Assembly (NCBI GenBank): GCA_905250115.1
Contig: CAJNOI010000204.1
Location: 1 to 64,000, forward strand
Reading direction: 5' to 3'
Source of the DNA: Adineta steineri
Lineage: Eukaryota; Rotifera; Eurotatoria; Adinetida; Adinetidae
Length of the DNA stretch: 64,000 nt
Positions within the stretch are counted from its first letter, which is position 1, and every line of letters starts with the position of its first letter. This document shows positions 12,216 through 21,735 of this stretch, piece after piece. The notes beneath the pieces are model-generated. The model was not told the DNA's origin and did no database searches. It saw only the letters and a list, made by a program, of their open reading frames with translations. The translations under genes were made by a program, and so were the position numbers.

Positions 12216-12375
12216 CAAAAGCATGAAGTAATAATTAGAAATAATTTTCTTTTTTATCTTTTATTCAAAAAAAATTTCTTTTTACAATAATCGGATTTCT
12301 TTCCTATTAACTGACAATACAACAAGGCAATATCATGTTTATTTTTTACGATGTTGTCATTTTTGATAGATATGT

Positions 12376-12933
12376 TCAGCTTGATCTTTCATTTATAGCT
12401 ACATTCTCAGTTACATCATAGTTTATATTCGCCTCTACCTCAGTGGCTAGTACTGCACGATTTGCAGCGGAAGATTGTGTAGAGGTAGCAAATGCATATG
12501 AAGCAGTATCAAATGCAGTAGTCGAGGATGTGTCAGATTCAAAGAGAGTCGGTGTATCTACTGGTACAGTTTCCGATGGTGTACCGTATCTAAACGATCC
12601 AGATGAAGTAGGTCTTGATGTAGCAATCGGAGCTGTAGCAAATGTAGATGATCCAAATGTGGCAGTCGAGGATGTACTAGATCCAGATAGAGTCGGTGTA
12701 TCTACTGGCATAGTTTCCGATGGTGTACCATACCCAAACGATCTAGATGACGCAGTTCTAGATATATCAATCGGAGGTGTAGCAAATGTAGATGATCCAG
12801 ATGTGGTAGTCGAGGATGTACTAGATCCATGTAGAGTAGGCGTATCTGCCGGTACAGTTTCCGATGGTGTACCATATACACATGAAGCAGCTCTAGATGT
12901 AGCAGCTGGAGGAGATCGAGCAACTTCCTCCAT
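12376..12933 (-). CDS. Ser/Thr/Pro repeat protein derived from the VWA gene tail
   Basis: 185 codons, no intron. The first residues MEEVAR match internal Met-7 of the neighbouring VWA protein (MEKVTR). The first ATG of the parent is lost here. The rest is three 48-residue (144-bp) tandem repeats, each starting YGTPSET and carrying DTPTL and SSTSST. These resemble the parent's tail, which has GMPSKTGPAATSTLFGSS. The whole VWA domain and its introns are absent. The end is acidic (TEVEANINYDVTEN). The TATA region is kept. No known domain; it may be a disordered protein or a decaying copy that still has an open frame. Confidence 0.6.
   Translation of the reverse strand: MEEVARSPPAATSRAASCVYGTPSETVPADTPTLHGSSTSSTTTSGSSTFATPPIDISRTASSRSFGYGTPSETMPVDTPTLSGSSTSSTATFGSSTFATAPIATSRPTSSGSFRYGTPSETVPVDTPTLFESDTSSTTAFDTASYAFATSTQSSAANRAVLATEVEANINYDVTENVAINERSS
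12504..12900. repeat. 144-bp tandem repeats, about 2.8 copies
   Basis: GTTTCCGATGGTGTACC recurs on the plus strand with the following GTACC at about 12581, 12725 and 12869, exactly 144 bp apart. The unit is 48 codons, so copy-number change preserves the frame. Confidence 0.85.
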
Positions 12934-12949
12934 CGTAATTGCACCAGTC

Positions 12950-13556
12950 AGTTTTGAATGTATTCGAATAGTGATGATTACTTATCCAAATGAAAATGGT
13001 TTTAAAATTCATGACGAATTATATACAGGGAATTTTATACGTTGGTATTTTTTCCCTGTTGTTACGTGTGGCTGTATGATTTCATCATCTGCATGACGCA
13101 TTATCAAGTATCATATAACAGATGAATCATCTACTCACCATACATCCGTAGATATATCAATAAGAAATAAATCTTGTGACAAAACATGGAAACTTCTCAG
13201 TCATCTTGGAAATTTCAATGGTTTTTTTCACAATGACAAAATTATGGAAGTAAAGTTAAAGATTTAATTCTAATGGTATCAATGTAGTATAAGTGATTAG
13301 TTGAAAGATCATCATATCCATATGCAGATGTAATTCATTCGGAGACCTGTATCCTTGTGGCTTTCTCAATTATAAAAAAAAGTATTTGTATCGATTAAGG
13401 AATTAATCATATTTTGTGGATAGATTTTTTTAATTAAATACTCATGTTAACTTATGACATCTATCGTTCTATAATATTTTTTAAATATACTGGTTTCCAA
13501 TATTGGTAAAGTATTATTATATTCTATAAAAATATAAACCACCCACACCCTCAATA
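12950..13556. repeat. Second copy of the duplicated upstream segment
   Basis: Homologous to 11740-12215, from the promoter of the tail-repeat gene to the terminal arm CCACCCACACCCTC. It is diverged and carries some extra sequence (about 13250-13380) not present in the first copy. Confidence 0.78.
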
Positions 13557-13610
13557 GTACTTAAATAAATATCAAAATCATGTCCAGTATTTCTTGTTCT
13601 ATTATATTAC

Positions 13611-13653
13611 GAATGGGTGTGAATATGAGTAAAAAACATCTCCATCCACACCG
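13611..13653. repeat. Degenerate telomere-like palindrome
   Basis: GGGTGTGAATATGAG faces CATCTCCATCCACACC. It lies just past the arm at 13540-13555. Confidence 0.5.
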
Positions 13654-13934
13654 AAAATCTCAATCATTAATCTTTTTGTGCAGATATATTACGCCAACAG
13701 ATGAGATCTTTTATAGAATCAAAACATTTCTTCAGTGTTTAGATCGAGAGTCTTATTTGAAGTTTCATACAAAACATATCCAATTCTTTCTATATATTTA
13801 AATATATCCGGTCGATTTTATCAGAGTGCGAATTTAGATCAGTAATGGACACTCTCAAGATTTATTTCGATTAATTTTATATATTGAAAAAGTTTTATTG
13901 AATATAAATGAAGTAGATTTGAATTCTAATGTCT

Positions 13935-16900
13935 TTAATGTGTTCGATAATAACTAATTATTTCCATGACATGTTCAGGAAAATTGATTTCATCATTTAA
14001 TTCTTGACCTTTTTTCAAACATTCAGGTTTTGTTGGTGATGTATTAGTATAATTCGGATCATTGTTAAGTATTTGTTTACCCCATTCAATTTTATTTTGT
14101 TCAATTTTTGTATTAATTTCTTCTTTAGTTAATTCATTAAGTACTTGTCCAAATTGTAAGATTTTTAATGTTGTCAAAGTTTGATTTTGTTTTAAAGCAT
14201 CTTTTAATTGTATTAATCCTTTTTGTGAAATCCCATTAAATGTTAAATCAATTGAACGAATATGTTGATTAGAACGAATCAATCGACTAATTTCAATTGC
14301 ACCTTCATCTCCGATAACATTATCTAAACCACCAAGTAAAATTGTTGCTTTCATATAACCAAGATTTAATTGTACAAGTGATGAATGATCAATCAGAACG
14401 TCAACTAAAGCTCGTGCACCATCAACACCAATACAATTCGATGCTAAACCAAGTCGTTTAAGATGTTTATCATGTTTTAATCCAGCTGCTATTTCACATG
14501 TACCTGCATCACCTAATGCATTGCATGATAAATATAATGATTCTAAATGATTCTCATTTTGTTCGAAATATAAACGTATAATTCGTCCACTTTTAATCGT
14601 AAGACCATTTGTATCCAAATACAAATGTTTTAATGTCTGATTTAATTTCAAACTATTAAATAATATTTCACAACCATCATCTAATAAACCAGTATTTAAT
14701 AAATCTAATGTTTGTAAATAATGATTTGTTGTTAACATTTGAGCAATATGAATAACTCCACTAGGTAATATTGGATTTCGTTTTAACCAAAGTGCTTTAA
14801 CTTTTGTATCAGTTGCTAATGCTTCACATATTAATGACATACATTCATCGTCGAAATTATTACCAGCTATATACCATGTATCAATATTTGAATCGATATT
14901 AAAACGAATATATTGAGAAATAGCTTGAGCACCAGGTAAACCAACAATATTATTTCCTAAAAAAAAACAAAAATTACATATACAAATTCGTTGTAAAAAT
15001 ATTTGTTTTTAATAAACTAACCTAATAATAATCGATTAACTACTGAACTATTTTTCATTGCATCGAGTAATGGTTTTATACCTTTTGGACCTACGACTTG
15101 TTTACATAAATCTAATCGTCCACCTGTCATAATTGTACCACGTGAGAAGACAATCGATTGATTATCATTATCAGGTCCAGGTTTATTCAATATTAAATGT
15201 TCTAATAATGGCTGTAAGTCTTGTAAAGAACATGGAACAACTTAGAAATAGAAAAGATGTTAAATGCTAAATAAGTAAAATAAAATAAATTTACCTGGTT
15301 CGGGTTCAGGATTTGTTATGTAGGCTGAAGGTGGAGCATTTAATAATTGTTCTCGTTGTTCTTTTGTATATTGAAATGCCCGATCTCGTCGTGTTCGTAA
15401 TCTAACTTGTTCATCAACATAAGTTGGTGATGCTTTTTTCAATACATGACAAATATCTGATATTAATCGTCGATACATTTGATATACATAACCTTTTTCA
15501 CTTTTATTATTAATATCAATAATTGGTCGCATATATTTTGCAATTGCTTTGGCCATAACTAAAAATAGAAAAATTTTGAAAAAATATTTATAAGATTAAT
15601 GAGAAAAAAAAAGTTACTTGTGCTTAAATTATTACGATTACTAGCAAGTCGTGGAGCTTCTTTTGCACAATTACTAATCCATTCTTGATTTTTAAGATTC
15701 ATTTGTTCTTCTTGTTCATTTGCTAATTCATCTGGTTGATTTAAAATAATACGAGAATCATGTTTTAATTGTTCACCAAACATTTTTACACATTCTTCTT
15801 TCAGATTATCCAATAATATTTTCTTATCAATAAATTCATTTTCCATTTGACAAATAGATAAATATAAAGTTTTTAAATCTCCCCAACTACCATATTTTGG
15901 AATAAAATTAAAATATGATGAAAGCAATTCATCGGATTTTTTTAAATATAATAATATCCAATGTCGAAAAAATAATGAGATTGGATTTTTGTCATCATTA
16001 TCATTTGGTTCACTATTATGAAATGTTGTTCGTTCACACCAGATAAGTAACATAATATCATCTAATAGATAATCATCGATATTATTATTAATAATAGTTT
16101 CAATATTTGATTGATCAAATGATTTAGACAAACCAATTGGAATAATAGATATTTTTGTATTTTTTCGTTCAGTAGCTGGAATATTTGAGATTTGTTTTTG
16201 ATGAAAGAAAATTGTTGCTTTGAGTTTTTCTTCAAATGTTTTTAAGGATTGAAATTGTAATGTATCAGGATTTTGTGAAATATTCAATTTATTTGATAAA
16301 CATTTTTGTTGTTCAAGTAAGAATTGTATGATATCAGTACTTGGCCATGTATTTGGTGTAAAATGTCCACCAAGATGTGATAAAACTATAGAATTTTCAA
16401 ATACATCGGCTAATTGTAATGTTCGATCATTAGCAACTAAAACATCATTAGTTCCATAAATATGTAAAGATGGTATATTTTTAATTGAATTCGGTTGCAT
16501 TAATTGTTCATGAGATTCTGCTCGAGAAGGAAATCCCGAAATTAAAATAGCAAAATTAAATGTAATATTTCCAAATGGTTGTAAACCACATAAAATTCCA
16601 GTTAATGCAGCTCCTTGCTAAATAAAAAAAAACGAGAATTAAATTATCAAAAAAAAACAAATTCTATGACATACAGAAAAGCCTATTATTCCATCAAATG
16701 GACCTTCTGATTTAAATAATTTATCAATATAATGTAATGAAACATCTAAATGATGATAAGTTTTATAATCTGTTGATGCATTCCACCATTGTCGTTGATA
16801 ACTTGTTTCAGGCATATTTTCATTGTCAAAAGCATTTGATAATGATTCTTTCGTTTCACCTGTTGTATTACATGGTAATGGGCCATTAGCAAAATAAAAT

Positions 16901-17784
16901 GTTGCAACGTTTTTTAATCCTTTGAAGAGTTTCTTTGCGCTACGTTTTAAACTATTCGCATTTTGACGAAAACCATGAAGAACAAGTATTTTTAAGAGGG
17001 GAGATGTTGATTGAGTTAAAAGAGATGGCATTTCATTCTCAATAGTAGATTTGATAGTTTTAATGGGTTTTATAAAACCATTACGTGCTGTTTTTAAATA
17101 TTTTTCTTCTTCTATAGTTGATTGACGTTCAAGAAAATGATTTCGATTTGGATAACGACCAAATAATTCAATGATTTCTTGATAAAGTTTTGCCATTTGA
17201 GCATTTTTATTATATCGTTTACGTAAATCACGTTGAGTTATTTGTGTAACGAGATCATTCATTAAATTTGCACCTTTTGTTGTATAAGAAAGTTCTTCAG
17301 AATGAACAAGAGGAAAATAGATAAACAATCGTTCAGGTAAACTATATGTTGTTATATATGTTGGATCATTAATAATATCAAGTGATAATTTAAGAGCTAA
17401 TGGATCAAATTCAAACATTTTTTTTGTATTACGATATATATTACGAGGACATTGATCAAATAAAATAATTAATGCTAATCGACCTTGATTAGTTGTTTTC
17501 CAACGTTGATAAAGATTATTATTTGATGTTGTGGCATCGATTAAATATTTTTCAAATTTATCTCTAATTTCTTGATCTGTTTGTTCATTGACTTTAGACC
17601 ATAATTGTGTACTTACTGGATAACTTTTCGACCATGTATTAATATTTTCACCAAACCAATATGAATAAATTGATTCAATTGCTTGTATATCTTCATTTGT
17701 TATCATGTCACATGTTTTATTAGATATTTCCATATTTCTAAGAGAATTTAATGTTGAAAAATTATTCTCAACGATTGTAGTCAT
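13935..17784 (-). CDS. DUF924 + FSH1/OVCA2 serine hydrolase + DUF2828-like + LRR fusion
   Basis: Exons 16675-17784, 15618-16617, 15295-15558, 15022-15240 and 13956-end (14956 down to 13935) join with GT-AG introns of 57, 59, 54 and 65 bp and keep frame for 1204 residues. Residues 35-185 are DUF924 (YWFGEN, GRLALIILFDQCPRNIYR, FPLVHSEE). Residues 263-465 are an alpha/beta hydrolase of the FSH1/OVCA2 family: LVLHGFRQN, nucleophile Ser370 in GFSQGAA, Asp428 in YGTNDV, His455 in GGHFTP. The triad is complete, and the first intron falls directly after the Ser370 codon. Residues of about 500-700 (IPKYGSWGDLK, YRRLISDICHVLKK) resemble DUF2828/TROVE-like proteins, a weaker call. From about 760 on there are RanGAP/NLRC-type LRRs (LESLYLSCNALGDAG, LKRLGLASNCIGVDGA). 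No signal peptide, so probably cytosolic. The substrate is unknown. Confidence 0.85.
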
Positions 17785-18364
17785 ACTTTATAAATATATA
17801 TAATTGTAGAAAAAAAAATCTATCTATATATACATACTTGTAAGTGCAAAGCATTGCATCACATAGTTATTGCACAACTCATACGCACTTTGTTGTTCCC
17901 ATGAAAAATAAGGCATTTCTTTCTTGCGTTCTGTTAAATATATGAAAGAAAATAATAAGAGCACGTAACGTTGAAGAGAAAAACAGGTCGGCGGAGTCGA
18001 TGGAGACGTGGCAAAAAAGAAAAGTAACCATGAATTAAAATGATGCAATACAAATAATAAAAATTAAAAGAAATGCAACATTATAAGTGATTATATATAT
18101 ATTGATGTTGACTTGAGATAGTATGTTGTCTTTATAAACTAAAGGTATATTTTAATTATTAGAACTTGATGAAATAATACCATTAGTATAAAAATATTGT
18201 AAGCTGAAAAAATCATACATAATTAGTCATTTCTCATGAATCAATCAAAAGATGTCTAAGATAAATATTAGCTTGATTCAGTTCAATTTCATTTATGCAT
18301 CGATTTTGTTCGTAGACAGAAAAACTCAAAATTATACATATTTCAACATTTTACAACTTATAAT
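17785..18364. other. Intergenic stretch upstream of the fusion gene
   Basis: AT-rich, and probably holds the promoter and 5' UTR of the fusion gene. The minus ORF at 17824-18048 has no domain. Confidence 0.4.
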
Positions 18365-18422
18365 CTTGAGGGTGTGGGTGTGTGATGGATATGATGCCGA
18401 CACCACCTCACACCCACACAAG
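18365..18422. repeat. Telomere-like palindrome, near consensus
   Basis: The left arm CTTGAGGGTGTGGGTGTG is the best example of the family. The right arm CACACCCACACAAG follows after about 26 nt. It lies 313 bp past the 3' end of the protease gene on the minus strand. Confidence 0.85.
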
Positions 18423-18734
18423 TCAAAATGTAAATCATCTATAAGTACTATGATCATTGTACTCATAAGATAATAGTAACATCAAAACAAATAAATTATT
18501 TTAGTAGCTATTCTTACCTGATGAAAGTCTTAGCCGAGTCAAAATCCGATTGGCGGCGAATCTATTTCAACCTCAATAAAATTTCATATTAAGAAGCACT
18601 ATAGAATGCATACACTTTTCAATGAGATTTTGAATTTTTCGAATTGACTAATTGAAAGAATTTCAAGCAGAATTGCATATTTCTGTAGTTGAAATTCTTG
18701 CACCAAAAAGATATCAGCAAAGTCTTATATTAGT

Positions 18735-19790
18735 TTATTGAATCCAAAGCGAAAAAAAATAGAACAGTACAACCGACAAAAATACAATGTATGTATTATA
18801 GTACTTTTTAGTAGCAGAGGAATCAAGATTAATTAATGATTCAATAAATCCATCACTGACAACTGAGCGGAGCCAGTCGCGATAAGCTGAAACACGTGTG
18901 TATACACCAGAATAGCGAGGATCAGCACAACCTAAACCAAAACTTGTGATACCAGCTAATACCCATCGTTTTTGTGTAGGTTCAAATCGCATGAGTGGAC
19001 CACCTGAATCACCTTGACATGTATCTAAATTGTGAATAAAAAACATTTGTATTATATTAAAAATAAGCACTTTCTTACCTTTGCCGCCGCCATCCACGCC
19101 AGCACAAAACTGGAAGCGTGTATCACTAATAAACTCTTCACATCGTGGATCATCAACTGACACCGATACTACTGTCACTTGTTGAAGATGTTGATCGGAT
19201 GGTATCTCTGGGGCGTCAGAATTCAAAAGACCCCATCCAACGGCTACGAGCGATGCTGAATTAACAGGATATGTTACATTTCTATCTGATGTCTCTAAAC
19301 GAGGTAGGCATATTCGAGCAGTGTTCATTTCATTAGAAATAGGCAGCGATTCATTTAATAGAAGTACAGCGATATCATGAACATTTGTTATATTATCATA
19401 ACCTGGATGAGAGAACACTTTAATTATCGATCGCACGTGAGCATGTGGATCTTCTGACTCTGACAATCGGTCTATTCCAACAACAACATTCGTTATTTCT
19501 ATGAACGTCGCCACATCATCACCAATGCAATGAGCAGCAGTAATGATGTGCAATGGAGATAAAATTGATCCAGTACAGAAGTGTCTGCCAGATATAAAGT
19601 TAAATTGCAATGACACAGCCCAACCCTAACTTAATGGATAAGAGTCTTCACCACCTACTATTTTATATACATTGGCATTGGATCTTGAACATCCACAGTC
19701 GGCAGTTCGATTACAATTATAAATAATTCCTGAGACAAAACTAGCGCTGCATAAGAGGAAATAAGAAATCAACAATTTGATGGATGCCAT
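18735..19790 (-). pseudogene. Trypsin-like serine protease with one in-frame stop
   Basis: The start MASIKLLISYFLLCSASFVSG is a signal peptide. A short Cys-containing propeptide ends in the activation site KIVGGED. The S1 fold follows: SGRHFCTGS, TAAHC with the catalytic His, HDIAVLLL with the Asp, and GDSGGP with the Ser. The residue six before the Ser is Asp (DTCQGDS), so trypsin-like cleavage after Lys/Arg would be expected. A 54-bp intron (19025-19078) is a multiple of three and also reads open. The C-terminus is hydrophobic (YIVFLSVVLFYFF), a membrane or GPI-type tail. Eleven residues after IVGG there is TAG at 19626-19628, where the family has Trp (TGG). This is a nonsense change, a variant allele or an assembly error; everything else is intact. 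Confidence 0.82.
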
Positions 19791-19837
19791 CAAATCGCAA
19801 TAGAAGTAAATTTTTTCAAAATGTTTATGTCAATTTG

Positions 19838-19844
19838 ATATATA
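19838..19844 (-). promoter_or_regulatory. TATA-like box of the protease gene
   Basis: Minus-strand TATATA lies about 50 bp before the ATG at 19790. Confidence 0.4.
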
Positions 19845-20689
19845 CTCTGTTTTATTACTTGTCTTGCACTTTTTATATACAACATCACAGAAGCGATAAA
19901 AAAAAGAAAATATTTGTAGATATTAAACTTCTTGATTGGACAAATAGTGTATAAGTCATTCTAATAATATTATCATTTCGGACTAATACCCCAGATTTGT
20001 ATTTATTTATTTATTTATTAAAATATTAAGTTACTTTATTTTCATTTACCTTGAGTAGAAACAAATACAACAATAATCAGCACAATAATAACGATGCAAA
20101 TCATAGGTTTATTAAGAGATAAGTAATATTACATCATTTGTATCGATTTCTTTAGTTCAATTGAGCACGTTTAATCTAAATCTAAGAAAATTCTGAGATT
20201 GAAAAGATAAAATAAAATAAGATATAGTATGTAAAGGAGTAATTAACAATCACAATGAGTTAGGACATGATGACATTATCAAAAAACAAATTTTGTTGTT
20301 GATTTTATATATTCACATAAGAGGAATCTGATACTTGTATAAAACTAAATCCTAAGACAACTTGTGTTACTTATCGAGGTGACGACATCTGATTTCGCTT
20401 TTATTTTCAAGAGATTCACATTACAAAATAGTAATTGAAGACAATAATATTTGACAGTTAAATATTTGAGTGCAAAAGAAGACTTTCAAATTCGAATTGT
20501 GCAATACATATACTGTAAAAATGTTGTTGTAATATCCGTTATGCAATACTACGATATATATATAAAACTGAATATTGATCCTAAACTATTAATTTAAAAA
20601 AAAATTATACAGCAAACATTTTACAAAATAATTTTCAGGAATGCATAGATATTTATAAGACAGAAAATGAAAGCTTTTTCAATAACGAT
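19845..20689. other. Intergenic stretch
   Basis: AT-rich, with a short (TTTA)n microsatellite near 19997-20018. No gene was recognised. Confidence 0.4.
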
Positions 20690-20925
20690 GGGCAAAAACT
20701 TCATCGTATGAAAATTCTTTCGAAAATATGAATCAATACAAAGTACATCGTGAGTGTGGGTATGACTTAAGAGACGTGAAGTCTATATCTAAATCCACAC
20801 CCTCCATATGGTATTCTTAATGAATGATTATGCTCTATTTAAAAACTGAAGTATAAAAAATTATTAATCTTAGTTAGTTTTACAAAGAGTTGTGATGTTT
20901 TCTGTAATAATAAATTCAAAGTGGA
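20690..20925. repeat. Direct repeat, left copy, flanking the F-box gene
   Basis: Matches 25053-25387 in the same orientation. The last 95 bp or so (CTTAATGAATGATTATGC through GTTGTGATGTTTTCTGTAAT) are nearly identical. The first part is also alignable (GCAAAAA..ATCGTATG.. AATTCTTT). A palindrome (20749-20806) lies inside, as in the other copy. Confidence 0.85.
20749..20806. repeat. Telomere-like palindrome
   Basis: GTGAGTGTGGGTATG faces ATCCACACCCTCC. It is shared with the repeat copy at 25134-25182. Confidence 0.7.
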
Positions 20926-21165
20926 TTTATCATCGCTAAAGTCACATCCATCCATGTTTGAGTATTGTCAAGATTTTCTCTAATATTTTTGAAATAATGG
21001 CTCATTAGAATCAACACTCGTAGTTCAAAATATTTGAAAAAGCAGGCAAAAATAGAAAACCCAGAAAAAAGAGAAAGCAGATTTTTTCTCCTGGAAGCAG
21101 AAGTGATGGTAACTGCGTTCTTTATTCTTTATAATGAAGATAGAGAAAAAGAATCCTATGTTTTT

Positions 21166-21484
21166 TGTCGAAAGACATTTTATCGACAAAGCATTTCGTC
21201 GACGAAAGATAATCACTTTGTTCTTTCTTTCCTATTGCTATTATGAGACATTTAGGCAGTCGTTGAGAGTGTTGCTGCGAGTCTGAATGTGGGTATGATA
21301 CAATCATAACACCCACACCCACATCCTCAACATGAAATAAATTACCTTTCTAAGAAAAACAACTTTCTTGATATGATCAGTTTTCTGGGAATTTATGTTT
21401 GACGAACTGCTTAGTCGACGAAACGCTTTTCGACGAAATCCCGTGTTGGCGAAATGCTGTGTCAACAATAATTTGTCGACCAAG
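21166..21484. repeat. Foldback element with TCGACGAAA-type arms
   Basis: The left arm at 21166-21208 (GACAAAGCATTTCGTCGACG) is inverted at 21400-21484 as CGACGAAA, CGACGAAATCCC and GCGAAATGCTGTGTC. The arms are imperfect and internally repetitive. A telomere-like palindrome sits in the centre. No coding capacity, so it resembles a decayed MITE or foldback element. Confidence 0.55.
21284..21330. repeat. Telomere-like palindrome inside a foldback element
   Basis: GAATGTGGGTATGATA faces CACCCACACCCACATCCTC. It contains two TGTGGG-type units on the C-rich arm. Confidence 0.75.
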
Positions 21485-21735
21485 TATGTATTAACAAAGG
21501 GGCTTCCAACCAACAATATAACTACCAGTTTTGCTGTTCTTCGATCGTGAGAACCAACTTCACTACCGTTTGTCTTATCTTTCAGAAAGAAAATTTTGTT
21601 TTCTTTTTCTTCTAGTTCCTACGTTTTATCTCGCACTGCAACTCTTACTCAGCAAATAAAGTATATAAAAAGCGTAGTGATATGATGAAATCTTATTGTC
21701 GAGTAAGACGAGTAGTAAGAATTCAGTAGAAGAAA

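Noticed and set aside
12443-13096. Plus-strand ORF of 217 codons over the tail repeats
   Set aside because: The 144-bp repeat is open on both strands. Only the minus frame matches the VWA protein tail and has the shared promoter and start.
17824-18048. 74-codon minus ORF upstream of the fusion gene
   Set aside because: No domain and no frame-consistent splice into the fusion gene; more likely 5' flank.
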